64,000 nucleotides of DNA, taken from the NCBI GenBank assembly GCA_024802545.1, contig CP103416.1:558001-622000 (forward strand), written 5' to 3'. Below are positions 53,609-62,999 of the stretch, piece by piece (the first letter of the stretch is position 1; each line of letters begins with the position of its first letter). The position numbers were made by a program, and so were the translations under genes. The notes under the pieces are model-generated. The model was given only the letters and a program-made list of their open reading frames with translations, was not told the origin of the DNA and did no database searches. The DNA is from SAR92 clade bacterium H455 (GTDB lineage: Bacteria > Pseudomonadota > Gammaproteobacteria > Pseudomonadales > Porticoccaceae).

Positions 53609-54223
53609 ATGTCTGAGTGCTCAGCTGATCTTATCCTTGCCTCTGCATCGCCGCGCCGCAGTGAACTGCTGCGCCAGGTTGGAGTGCGCTTTACCATTTT
53701 GGCGGCTGATATAGATGAGACTAGGCTGTGTGATGAGTCACCTGCCGATTATGTTTTAAGGCTGGCTCTGGAGAAGGCTCGGGCTGGATACAGCCGTCAG
53801 AGTCAGAACATTATTGAGGATAAAAAACTGCCCAGTCTTGGTGCCGATACTATTGTGGTTTGCGACGGGCAGATTTTTGGCAAGCCCAGAGATCAGGCTG
53901 ATGCTGCGGCAATGCTAATGGCATTGTCTGGCACAGTTCATGTGGTGATGACAGCTGTCGCTGTCTCTCAGGGGCCATGCTCTTCCATCCGTCTGACAAA
54001 TACCTTGGTGCGTTTCCGCACAATTAGCCAATCCGAGTGTCAGACTTATTGGCAAACCGGTGAGCCTTTAGGCAAAGCTGGCGGTTATGCTATTCAGGGG
54101 CTTGGCGCAGTGTTTGTTGATCACCTTGAAGGCAGTTACAGCGGCGTGGTTGGCCTGCCATTGAGCGAAACGGCTGAGATTCTCGGTGAGTTTGGTATAC
54201 CCATATGGACGTCGAAGTCATAA
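53609..54223 (+). CDS. maf: Maf-family nucleoside triphosphate pyrophosphatase
   Basis: 204 residues with LILASASPRRSELLRQVGVRF, DETRLCDESPADYVLRLALEKA, GADTIVVCDGQIFGKP and GGYAIQGLGAVFV, the complete YhdE-type set. Such enzymes remove dTTP, UTP and modified nucleotides. Located after mreD as in E. coli. There is a short tandem repeat between it and rng. Confidence 0.95.
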   Translation: MSECSADLILASASPRRSELLRQVGVRFTILAADIDETRLCDESPADYVLRLALEKARAGYSRQSQNIIEDKKLPSLGADTIVVCDGQIFGKPRDQADAAAMLMALSGTVHVVMTAVAVSQGPCSSIRLTNTLVRFRTISQSECQTYWQTGEPLGKAGGYAIQGLGAVFVDHLEGSYSGVVGLPLSETAEILGEFGIPIWTSKS

Positions 54224-54224
54224 A

Positions 54225-54266
54225 CTTAGGTTTAAGAGCTTAGGTTTAAGAGCTTAGGTTTAAGCG
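54225..54266. repeat. three 14-bp tandem repeats between maf and rng
   Basis: CTTAGGTTTAAGAG is repeated at 54225 and 54239, with a third copy at 54253 ending CG in place of AG. Each unit is partly palindromic (CTTA..TAAG). Located just past the maf stop. Confidence 0.75.
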
Positions 54267-54326
54267 CCCTGACGGAACAGCTAAGACCCCTAAAAGAGCT
54301 TTAACGCAGTACAAAATGGAAAAACG

Positions 54327-55820
54327 ATGAGCCAGGAACTGCTAGTCAATATTACGCCCATGGAAACTCGAGTGGCTCTGGTCGAGAACGGCGTGCCCCA
54401 GGAAATTTTTATTGAGCGCAACAACAAGCGCGGTCTAGTAGGTAATATCTATAAGGGTAAGGTGGTGCGAGTGCTGCCTGGTATGCAGGCTGCTTTTATC
54501 GATATAGGTGAGGCGCGCACCGCTTTCTTACATATAGATGATCTGCTGCCACGGAAAACCAAGCTCAATGCCATGGATACTGGCGAGCCGGATATTCGCA
54601 AGCTCTTGCATGATGGGCAGCAGATTGCGGTACAGGTGATTAAGGATCCTGTAGGCACTAAAGGCGCGCGTCTGTCGGCGCAACTCTCCGTGGCCTCCCA
54701 CTATCTTGTCTATATGGTTGAGGGTAAGCATCTTGGTGTTTCTCAACGCATCGAATCCGATGAAGAGCGTGAGCGCTTAAAGCTTATGCTCAGCACTATT
54801 GTCGATGAGGTCATCGCCGAAGAGGGTGCGAAAAGCCCCCTTTCCGGTGGTTATATTCTGCGCACCGCCGCTGATGGGGCCGAGGAAGCAGAGCTGCGCA
54901 ACACTGTGCGATTTTTACGCCGCCTATGGCAGGATATTCTCCAGCGCAAAATTAGTGCCAAGGCCCCTTGTTGTCTCTATGAAGATTTACCACTCTACAA
55001 GCGGGTACTGCGTGATATGGTGGGCACCGAGGTGGAAAAAATTTCCGTTGATTCCCGCGAGGTCTACGACAAACTGACTCACTTTGGCAATAAATTCAAT
55101 CCGGATATGGTGCGTTTGCTTGAGCACTATCCTGGGGAGCGACCGCTCTTTTATATGTATGCCATTGAAGAGGAAATTGCCAAGGCGCTGCAGCGTAAGG
55201 TAATGCTCAAGTCTGGCGGCCATATAGTCTTTGACCAGACCGAGGCTATGTCGACCATTGATGTGAACACTGGCGCCTTTGTCGGTCACCGCAATCTTGA
55301 AGAGACAATTTATAAAACCAACCTTGAAGCAGCGGTAGTAATTGCCCGGCAGATGCGGATACGCAATCTCGGCGGCATTATTATTATCGACTTTATTGAT
55401 ATGCACAGCGTTGAGCATCGCCGTCAGGTGTTGCGCGCACTGGAAAAGGCCCTGGCGCGAGACCCGGTTAGAACAACAATTTCTGGTGTGACCGAACTCG
55501 GATTAGTGCAGACTACACGCAAGCGCACCAGTCAAAGTCTCGGGCAGATACTCTGTGAGGAGTGTCCGACCTGTTTTGGCCGGGGCTATGTTAAGTCTGC
55601 TGAGTCCATGAGTTATGAAATCTTGCGCGATATTTTACGCGTAGCCCGGGCCTATGAATGTGACAGCCTCAGGGTGTTGGCATCGGCACCGGTGATTGAG
55701 AGACTAACTGATGAAGACTCCAGTCAGGTGGCAGATTTAGAATTATTTATTAACTGCAGCATTCAGTTTCGGGTTGAGAGTCTCTATGCTCTTGAGCAGT
55801 TTGATATTATTCCAGTTTAA
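54327..55820 (+). CDS. rng: ribonuclease G
   Basis: 497 residues, RNase G length without the RNase E tail. S1 domain (about 35-130, VLPGMQAAFIDIGEARTAFLHIDD), catalytic TIDVNTGAF and GGIIIIDFIDM carrying the metal Asp residues, and the zinc-link CEECPTCFGRGYV. It trims 16S rRNA and turns over mRNA. Confidence 0.96.
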   Translation: MSQELLVNITPMETRVALVENGVPQEIFIERNNKRGLVGNIYKGKVVRVLPGMQAAFIDIGEARTAFLHIDDLLPRKTKLNAMDTGEPDIRKLLHDGQQIAVQVIKDPVGTKGARLSAQLSVASHYLVYMVEGKHLGVSQRIESDEERERLKLMLSTIVDEVIAEEGAKSPLSGGYILRTAADGAEEAELRNTVRFLRRLWQDILQRKISAKAPCCLYEDLPLYKRVLRDMVGTEVEKISVDSREVYDKLTHFGNKFNPDMVRLLEHYPGERPLFYMYAIEEEIAKALQRKVMLKSGGHIVFDQTEAMSTIDVNTGAFVGHRNLEETIYKTNLEAAVVIARQMRIRNLGGIIIIDFIDMHSVEHRRQVLRALEKALARDPVRTTISGVTELGLVQTTRKRTSQSLGQILCEECPTCFGRGYVKSAESMSYEILRDILRVARAYECDSLRVLASAPVIERLTDEDSSQVADLELFINCSIQFRVESLYALEQFDIIPV

Positions 55821-55832
55821 AGAACAGTGACT

Positions 55833-58800
55833 ATGGCGAGTATGGGTACAGCATTAAAGACGTCGATGCGTTGGCTATGGCTGACGCTCGCACTGCTGAT
55901 TATCGGTACGGTGATTCTAGTGGTGATTGGTCGTCAGACAATTGCCTATGTGGACAACGTTCGCCAGCCGGTTGAACAGTTTCTCAGGCAGCAGATCGGT
56001 CTGCAGGTGAAACTCGGCGAGCTGCGCGGTGAGTGGCCGCGGTTGGTGCCGATTATTGAAGTTGATCAGCTATCCATTGCTGCGGCTAATGCACCAGATA
56101 ATGAAAGTCCAATGCTCAGTTTGGAAGGTGCCCGAGCTGATCTAGATCTATTTAACAGTCTGTTACACGGCTCTCCGATCTGGCGCGAGTTGGCGGTGGC
56201 AAAGTTGGCGCTCACTTTAGTTGAGGATAAGGTTGGGCGATGGAGTTTAAAAGGCTTCACCAGTGAAAGAGATACAGATTTAAGTCTGATTGTTGACCCC
56301 CTAACTTACAGCCGCCTAATTCGTTTTGATGATGTGCAGACGAAATTGGAATTTTACTCCGGCAAGAGCATGGTGCTGAGTGCGCGCAATGTGGCGATGG
56401 AAAATGCCCAAGACTTTCACCGTGCTGAACTCAGTGTTAGCACTCTGGATGATGCTCTGGTCCCCAGTGAAAAAGCGCTTGCCAGCGCCAGTCCAGCTTA
56501 TCTATTAATCGAAGGTCAGGGTGATCTAACGGATATAGAGAGCTTTTCTGCAGAGGGTTATTTACGTTTCGATGATTTGAATCTCTCCGAACCTCTGGCT
56601 GATCTAGTTCGCTCACTGATGCCTGAGCTGTTCGCCAATCTTCCGGATTTTAAAGCTAATGCCGAGGGTGAAATCTGGGTTGCTCTGCATCCGGGTGGCG
56701 CAATGGATTTCGAGGGCAATCTTGCGGTGGGTGAAGTGCCCCTAAACTGGCTGGCGGATGTACCGCCGGTTACCGAGATCAAAACCGAGGTCACCGGTTG
56801 GTATACGCCGGGCTCGGATTGGGGCGCGCGCCTCCAAGACTTCAGTTTTAGCTGGTCCGATACCTCTATCGAACCACTCAATCTAGTGTTTAATCAACGT
56901 CTGGGATCTCGGTGGCACGACTTTGATTTATCGGTGAACCATCTTGATCTTACACTGATGTCAGAACTGCTCTATACCACCCGTATTGCTGATCAGAAAA
57001 TTCTCGATATTGTCGACAGGCTGAAGCCTCAGGGTATGGTCGATGCTCTCACTCTGGGACATGATGAAATTGGCTATTATGCGTCGGCGAATCTCCAGGG
57101 GCTGGGGATAACCTCCTGGAAAAAAGCACCTGGAGTTAAGGGGCTGGATGGGTATTTGGAAGTCTATGGCCGTCATGGATTACTCTCCGTGGCTGACACT
57201 GATGGCTTCGAGGCACTTTTTCCAACGGTGTACAAAGATTATCAAACGATCGAAAAAGCTCAGGGAACAATTAACTTTTTTTGGGATGAGGCTAACAAGC
57301 AGCTGAGGTTACGTAGTGATGTTATGCGCGCCGAGGTAGATGCCGGAATTGCTTCCATACTCTTTTCTATCGAACAGCCGATTCCGTCACAGGGTAATCC
57401 CCCCTCCGTGAGTCTATTGATTGGTGGCCGTGATCTGGACGCCAAGAAGCACAGCAAATATCTACCTTACCGAATGCCGGGACAGCTGCGAAAATGGCTA
57501 CAGGAGTCTATCTTGGATGGCCATGTCGATGAGTTTGGGTTGCTGATTCGCACCCAGCCGCCGCGACTTGAGCCGATGGCGAAGACCACTCAGTTGATGG
57601 TGAAAATGCGTGGCGCGGATATCAACTATGATCCCAAGTGGACAGGTATTCGCGACGCTAAAAACCTAGTGCTGGTGGACGATACTTACACTGAGGTCGA
57701 TGTCTACTCTGGAACTGTTGGCGATACGTCTATTAGTAGTACAAAGGTTATTTACGACAGGTTTGGCCCGAATAAAGCGCCAGCCATAACGGTATCCGCG
57801 GACGTCGAAGGCGATCTAGGTGCCGCCATGACCCTGCTAACCGAGTCGCCACTGCAAAGTCGCCTAGGGGCATTAATCGGCTGGGACTTCAGTGGCAAAA
57901 TGGCCAGTCATTTGGATTTATTGATTCCCTTGCGGGCAGTCGCTGGTGAACCCCTTGAGCCTCAATACAATGTTGCTGCATCTGTGAAGAGTGGTTCCCT
58001 GAGTATTCCCGGCGGCCCAATTGCTGTCGAAGAGATTAATGGGCGGCTAAATTTCTCTCTTGATAAAGGTCTCTATGGTGACGGAGTTAGCGCTAACTTT
58101 TGGCAGAGGCCAGTTTTGGCAGACCTCTACAAAAGTGATGGTGACCAAAAGATTGCTGTGACCGGCACTCTGCTGCCTGAGAGCTTGCATCAGTTGGTGG
58201 ATTTCCCCTGGCAAGAGGTGGTTAAAGGAGTTGTTGCCGTCGACAGTCTGATCACAATTCCCGGGGCTGATGATCAGCAGCAGGTCGCTGAAGCACCTAT
58301 AACCCTGCAGATAAACAGTCAGCTTAAGGGGGTTGAGCTGGATCTTCCCCAACCGCTAGCGAAGACCGCGGCGCAATCTCAAGATCTCAGTGTGACGCTG
58401 TCATTTGCCCCAGAATTTGAGCGTCTACAGGCGACTCTCGCAAGGCGATCAGATGGGCTAACAACGAGTGCTGATCTGGACTTCGATCTGCGTTTTGGCA
58501 AGGCAGGTCTAAGTGGCGCTCATATTCGTTATGACCGTGAACCGGAAGAGCCGCAAGAGGGTATTGTGCGCGTTTCAGGTTACCTGCCAACAACTGACCT
58601 TACTCTATGGCAGCCGCTGATTGGCCTTTTTCAGCGCTCTGAGTCCACTGCAAAAGCGAGTTGGATACCGATGTTTGATCTGCATCTGGATCAGATGGAT
58701 CTCGCGTCCCTGCAGTTACAGGACATTCAAGGCATTGCCTCCCTGCGCGACGGCATTCTGGACCTGAATTTCGTGACTGACTTGGCTGATGGTCAGTTGC

Positions 58801-59840
58801 TTATGTCGACAGCCGATGCAGAACAGGTTCCGGTCCTAAACTTGACCCGCTTGATGGTTCCCGAGGCATTGCTGGAAAAAAGTGTCAGCGAGTCCACTAT
58901 AGATCCACGCCAGTTTATCGCTCTAGATTTTTCTGTGGATCGTCTGCAGATTGCCGATGAGGAGTGGGGCTCGATCGGTTTTAAGTTGCGCCCAGAAATT
59001 TCGGGAGCAGCGTTCAGTGACATTAGAGGCAATCTCTTAGGTCTTCAGCCAGGTCTATTTGATAATCAGCCGGCAACTGAGTTTTTCTGGGGCTTTGATG
59101 GCAGTGATTACGCCAGTCGCTTAGTAGGTCCTGTAGGTATTGGCAATATTGAAGAGTTTCTCGACCTCGGCCTAAATGTACCAAGAGTTGTCGACAGCAA
59201 ATCTGGGCGCTTCGTATTTGATCTCGCTTGGCAGGATCAACCCTGGAATATCTCGCGGGATAATCTCAGTGGCGAGTTTCAGATTGAGTTAAAAGAGGGC
59301 AGTTTTTACCGCTCTACCGGTGGCGCTGGCGCAGCCTTAAAAATGGTTAGCCTGGTTAATTTCGCCAATTGGTTGCGTCGGTTGAAGCTGGATTTCTCCG
59401 ATGTCACTGGCCAGAACCTAAGTTATAACAAACTCAGTGGGACCTTGGAATTTAATCAGGGTGTGGCGCGATTTAAGCAGCCCCTGAGAATGGCTATGCC
59501 CTCTGGTCGCATGAGTATGGACGGTGAGTTCGATCTGCTCAATGAAGTGGTAGATGCTCGCCTGGTGGCGACCTTGCCTGTGGCGACTAATCTGCCCTGG
59601 GTTGTGGCGCTATTGGGCGGACTTCCGGCGGCGGCTGGGGTTTATGTGACCAGCAAGCTTGTGGAAAAACAAGTTGATCGGCTGTCCAGTATTAGCTACA
59701 CACTCTCTGGCCCCTGGGACGATGTCGAGGTGTCAGTGGACCGAATTTTTGCCGCCGATTTAAAGGGCAATGATGCTAAAGTCCCAAAAGAGTCTAAAGT
59801 GGATACAGAGGCAAAAAGAGTTCTTGAGAATGACCAGTAA
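55833..59840 (+). CDS. yhdP: YhdP family AsmA-like protein
   Basis: About 1335 residues. One N-terminal membrane helix (about 13-33) and a very long periplasmic beta part with repeated AsmA/DUF3971-type segments, ending in the conserved VARFKQPLRMAMPSGRMSMDGEFDLLNEVVDARLVATLPV and LVEKQVDRLSSISYTLSGPWDDVEV. YhdP-type proteins bridge the periplasm and carry phospholipid to the outer membrane. ATG 55833 chosen; a GTG at 55827 is in frame. Confidence 0.93.
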   Translation: MASMGTALKTSMRWLWLTLALLIIGTVILVVIGRQTIAYVDNVRQPVEQFLRQQIGLQVKLGELRGEWPRLVPIIEVDQLSIAAANAPDNESPMLSLEGARADLDLFNSLLHGSPIWRELAVAKLALTLVEDKVGRWSLKGFTSERDTDLSLIVDPLTYSRLIRFDDVQTKLEFYSGKSMVLSARNVAMENAQDFHRAELSVSTLDDALVPSEKALASASPAYLLIEGQGDLTDIESFSAEGYLRFDDLNLSEPLADLVRSLMPELFANLPDFKANAEGEIWVALHPGGAMDFEGNLAVGEVPLNWLADVPPVTEIKTEVTGWYTPGSDWGARLQDFSFSWSDTSIEPLNLVFNQRLGSRWHDFDLSVNHLDLTLMSELLYTTRIADQKILDIVDRLKPQGMVDALTLGHDEIGYYASANLQGLGITSWKKAPGVKGLDGYLEVYGRHGLLSVADTDGFEALFPTVYKDYQTIEKAQGTINFFWDEANKQLRLRSDVMRAEVDAGIASILFSIEQPIPSQGNPPSVSLLIGGRDLDAKKHSKYLPYRMPGQLRKWLQESILDGHVDEFGLLIRTQPPRLEPMAKTTQLMVKMRGADINYDPKWTGIRDAKNLVLVDDTYTEVDVYSGTVGDTSISSTKVIYDRFGPNKAPAITVSADVEGDLGAAMTLLTESPLQSRLGALIGWDFSGKMASHLDLLIPLRAVAGEPLEPQYNVAASVKSGSLSIPGGPIAVEEINGRLNFSLDKGLYGDGVSANFWQRPVLADLYKSDGDQKIAVTGTLLPESLHQLVDFPWQEVVKGVVAVDSLITIPGADDQQQVAEAPITLQINSQLKGVELDLPQPLAKTAAQSQDLSVTLSFAPEFERLQATLARRSDGLTTSADLDFDLRFGKAGLSGAHIRYDREPEEPQEGIVRVSGYLPTTDLTLWQPLIGLFQRSESTAKASWIPMFDLHLDQMDLASLQLQDIQGIASLRDGILDLNFVTDLADGQLLMSTADAEQVPVLNLTRLMVPEALLEKSVSESTIDPRQFIALDFSVDRLQIADEEWGSIGFKLRPEISGAAFSDIRGNLLGLQPGLFDNQPATEFFWGFDGSDYASRLVGPVGIGNIEEFLDLGLNVPRVVDSKSGRFVFDLAWQDQPWNISRDNLSGEFQIELKEGSFYRSTGGAGAALKMVSLVNFANWLRRLKLDFSDVTGQNLSYNKLSGTLEFNQGVARFKQPLRMAMPSGRMSMDGEFDLLNEVVDARLVATLPVATNLPWVVALLGGLPAAAGVYVTSKLVEKQVDRLSSISYTLSGPWDDVEVSVDRIFAADLKGNDAKVPKESKVDTEAKRVLENDQ

Positions 59841-60678
59841 TAATTCCTTTATCGCCGCAGCTGTTCAGTTGCGGCCGCAACAATCCTTACAACAGAACCT
59901 AGCTGCCGCAGAGCTACTAATTGGACAGGCCGCTGATGCTGGCAGTCGACTGGTGGTGGTGCCAGAAAATTTTGCCTACCTGGGATTTAGTGATCTCACA
60001 GAAATTGGTCTGGCAGAGCAGCGTAATGGTCCGGTCTATGAGTTTCTCTCTGAGCAGGCGCGGCGGCACAGCCTTTGGCTGGTCGGCGGCACAGTACCTG
60101 TCTCCGATACTGATTCGGCAAAGCCCTTTGCCCGTTCATGGCTGTTTGATCCCCGGGGAGATCTTGCTCAGTATTACGATAAAATTCATCTATTTGATGT
60201 TGATGTGCCGAAGTCTAAAGATGGGGTTTCGCAGCAGGTGAGCTATCGCGAGTCGGACGATTATCGCAGCGCTAGAGACGTGGTTGTGGCCGCGACTGAT
60301 CACTGTCAGCTGGGGATGACTGTCTGTTATGACCTGCGCTTCGCTGAGCTCTACCGTCAGTTGGCTGATGGCGATGCTCAGGTAGTTGCCGTGCCAGCGG
60401 CCTTTACCGCGGCCACAGGGCGCGATCACTGGGAGTTATTGTTACGGGCACGGGCTGTTGAAAATCAACTGTTTGTGATTGGTGCCAATATGGTTGATCG
60501 TGACCATCCGCGCCGAGGTCTCTGGGGCGGCAGTGCGATTATTGATCCCTGGGGAACGGTGTTGGCTCGGGTTGATGATGAGCCGGGAGTGGCGATTGCC
60601 GAGATTGATTTAGACCGCTTAGCCGAGATACGCAGCAAGATGCCGGTTGCCCAGCATCGAAAGTTGGGTGGTTTTTAA
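59830..60678 (+). CDS. carbon-nitrogen hydrolase (Nit/omega-amidase-like)
   Basis: 282 residues of the nitrilase superfamily with the catalytic triad Glu46 (VVVPENFAYLG), Lys118 (YYDKIHLFD) and Cys166 (MTVCYDLRF). It resembles Nit1/Nit2-like amidases, which repair deaminated glutathione or hydrolyse omega-amides. ATG 59830 overlaps the end of yhdP by 11 bases. In related genomes tldD usually comes next; here it does not. Confidence 0.92.
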   Translation: MTSNNSFIAAAVQLRPQQSLQQNLAAAELLIGQAADAGSRLVVVPENFAYLGFSDLTEIGLAEQRNGPVYEFLSEQARRHSLWLVGGTVPVSDTDSAKPFARSWLFDPRGDLAQYYDKIHLFDVDVPKSKDGVSQQVSYRESDDYRSARDVVVAATDHCQLGMTVCYDLRFAELYRQLADGDAQVVAVPAAFTAATGRDHWELLLRARAVENQLFVIGANMVDRDHPRRGLWGGSAIIDPWGTVLARVDDEPGVAIAEIDLDRLAEIRSKMPVAQHRKLGGF

Positions 60679-60686
60679 TAGCTTAG

Positions 60687-60746
60687 GGCTCTTTATGTGT
60701 TGAAGGCTCTTTGTTTGCTGAAGGCTCTTTATTCGCTGAAGGCTCT
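60687..60746. repeat. 18-bp tandem repeats between the nitrilase and darP genes
   Basis: Three complete units beginning GGCTCTTT at 60687, 60705 and 60723, each ending TGAA, then a partial GGCTCT at 60741. They fill the 66-bp convergent gap and reach the darP stop codon. Confidence 0.75.
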
Positions 60747-61269
60747 ACTCACTAAGCTGGCGCAGATAGGCGAAGATTTTCTTGCTCGCAGTGGGCGCCT
60801 TTTTAAGTTCAAGCTCTCGTGCCGCTTGGCGCTGTAGGTTTCGCAGTTGCTGACGATCGGCTGTGGGGTATTTCTCCATTAACTCTTCTATAACGGGATT
60901 GCCCTGGCTGATTAATCGGTCGCGCAATGTCTCTAGCTGCATAAAATGCTGTCTATAGGTTTGCGACTGATGGTCCATTCGCTCCAATGTCTCTTCAATA
61001 AAGCTGATATCGGCGGTGCGCATCAGTTTGCCAATATACTGCAGTTGGCGGCGCTTTCCTTCACGGTTCTTTAAGCGGCGCGCCTCGGTGATCGCGTCCT
61101 TTAAATTGTCCGGTAGATTAAATTTGGCCAGTTGCCCTAGGGGCATTTCAACCAGTTTACTGCCCATATCCTGAAGTGCATGACTGTCGCGCTTAAGTTG
61201 CGACTTGCTGACCAGATCTTCTTCATTGTTGTCGTTATCAGTACTATTTTTAATATCAGAATCGGTCAT
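60745..61269 (-). CDS. darP: ribosome-associated protein DarP (YjgA)
   Basis: 174 residues. An acidic N-terminus is followed by KSQLKRDSHALQDMGSKLVEMPLGQLAKFNLPDNLKDAI and NREGKRRQLQYIGKLMR, the DarP core. It helps the late assembly of the 50S subunit. Its start overlaps the mgtE stop by one base. The repeat array touches its stop codon. Confidence 0.94.
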   Translation of the reverse strand: MTDSDIKNSTDNDNNEEDLVSKSQLKRDSHALQDMGSKLVEMPLGQLAKFNLPDNLKDAITEARRLKNREGKRRQLQYIGKLMRTADISFIEETLERMDHQSQTYRQHFMQLETLRDRLISQGNPVIEELMEKYPTADRQQLRNLQRQAARELELKKAPTASKKIFAYLRQLSE

Positions 61270-62612
61270 TAGCTGTAAAACACCGTGGCAAGTCCAAGAA
61301 AGGAGACAAAACCGACTATATCGGTGACTGTCGTGAGAATAACCGAGCCTGCGAGGGCCGGGTCAATTTTTAACGAGCGCAACATGACGGGCAACAGGGT
61401 GCCTGCGACTGCAGCTGCCATCAGGTTAATAGCCATAGCGGCGGCGATCACCAGTGCGATGGTCCAGTCGCTAAACCATACAGAGACAATAGCGCCCATG
61501 ATCACCGCCCAGAGCATGCCATTGAGTGCGCCGACGGCAAACTCTTTGCTCAGTAGCCATTTGAGATTGTCCCGCTCGATTTGGCCCAGTGCCATACCGC
61601 GAATCACGACGGTTAGGGTTTGACTGCCTGCAACACCACCCATGCTGGCAACAATCGGCATCAAAATAGCCAGGGCAACGACCTTTTCTAAGGTCGCTTC
61701 AAATAGGCTGATCGCTGACGACGCGAGAATTGCGGTAAGCAAATTGAGACCCAACCAGAGGGCACGTCGGGGTGCGGTGCGGCTAATGGAGGAGAAAGTA
61801 TCCTCAGTGTCGCTGAGACCGGCCATGGCCAAAAGGCTATGGTCAGCGTCTTCGACAATTACATCAACCACATCATCAATGGTGATTCGTCCAACTAGTC
61901 GGTGTTGATCGTCAACAACCGGTGCTGAGACCAGATCTTGACGCTGAAACAGCTGCGCCACATCGGAGTCGGTGAGGTTCACATGAATCGCCTCAACTTC
62001 GGTGTTCATGACTTCACGAACTGAGGTGCTAGGGCTTGAGGTGAGCATTTTACTCAGGGGCAATGTCCCCAAAAAGGTGTCATTGCGACTGACCACAAAC
62101 AGGTTGTCAGTGATATCTGGAAGTTCTTCGAAGCGACGCAGATAGCGCAGCACTACGTCGACGGTAATATCTGGGCGCACCGTGATAACCTCGGTGTCCA
62201 TTAGTCCACCGGCGGTGTCTTCGTTGTAAGTAAGTACTGACTCTACTCTAAGCCTGTCCTGTACCGACATGGCTTTTAGGACTTCGGGGATAACTCGATC
62301 GGGTAGCTGCTGCAGAATATCGACTATATCGTCGACGTCGAGACCTTCAGTGATCGAGGCAACTTCCGCGCCATCCATCTGGTTGAGGAATTCGAGCTGA
62401 ATATCGTCGGAGAGCTCTTGCAGTACTTCACCGGATATCTCGGGATCAACTATCTCCCAGAGTATATTGCGCAGACGCGGCGGTGCGGTTTCCAGCTGGT
62501 GTGCAATATCTGGCGGCGAGAGATTGTTGAGTATATGTCGCACCTGATTCAGGGTGCCGGTATCTATGGCGCTGCCGAGCCGGGCCAAAAGGCTGTTATC
62601 GTTATTATTCAT
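61269..62612 (-). CDS. mgtE: magnesium transporter MgtE
   Basis: 447 residues. N domain (about 1-130), two CBS motifs (GGLMDTEVITVRPD and VREVMNTEVEAIHVNLTDSDVAQLFQRQDLVSAPVVD) and a five-helix channel with PIVASMGGVAGSQTLTVVIRG. It is a Mg2+ channel gated by cytosolic Mg2+. The npr-mgtE neighbourhood is common. darP follows. Confidence 0.95.
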   Translation of the reverse strand: MNNNDNSLLARLGSAIDTGTLNQVRHILNNLSPPDIAHQLETAPPRLRNILWEIVDPEISGEVLQELSDDIQLEFLNQMDGAEVASITEGLDVDDIVDILQQLPDRVIPEVLKAMSVQDRLRVESVLTYNEDTAGGLMDTEVITVRPDITVDVVLRYLRRFEELPDITDNLFVVSRNDTFLGTLPLSKMLTSSPSTSVREVMNTEVEAIHVNLTDSDVAQLFQRQDLVSAPVVDDQHRLVGRITIDDVVDVIVEDADHSLLAMAGLSDTEDTFSSISRTAPRRALWLGLNLLTAILASSAISLFEATLEKVVALAILMPIVASMGGVAGSQTLTVVIRGMALGQIERDNLKWLLSKEFAVGALNGMLWAVIMGAIVSVWFSDWTIALVIAAAMAINLMAAAVAGTLLPVMLRSLKIDPALAGSVILTTVTDIVGFVSFLGLATVFYS

Positions 62613-62729
62613 ACGTAGCTCCCTTGGCTGGGCTGAACCAGTTCAGCGCTGGTATTCTAACCAGCTAACCGAAATATCGGTAGTTTTAACTGATAAGCCA
62701 GTGCAAACAATGGTCAACGGCGGGGCAGA

Positions 62730-62999
62730 TTACTCATCTTCGCCAAAGTAGTCTGCCAGTAGTTCGCTGATGGCGGCCTGTGCTTCCTGCTCATCTTCAC
62801 CATCGAATTCAAAGGCCAGGCTGGTGCCTTTGCTGGCGGCCATGAGCATCAGCGACATAACGCTTTTTGCGTCCACTAATGGCTCTTGTTTACCAGTGCG
62901 GATAGTGCAACCGAAGCGCCCGGCGGTACTCGCCAGTTTGGTCGCTGCCCTGGCGTGAAGGCCGAGTTTATTGATGATATCGAGTTGGCAGTGAATCAA
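62730..62999 (-). CDS. ptsO: HPr-family phosphocarrier NPr
   Basis: 89 residues with the phosphorylated His15 in NKLGLHARAATKLA and Ser46 in AKSVMSLMLMAAS. It belongs to the nitrogen PTS. Its start overlaps the rapZ stop by 4 bases. Confidence 0.95.
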   Translation of the reverse strand: MIHCQLDIINKLGLHARAATKLASTAGRFGCTIRTGKQEPLVDAKSVMSLMLMAASKGTSLAFEFDGEDEQEAQAAISELLADYFGEDE

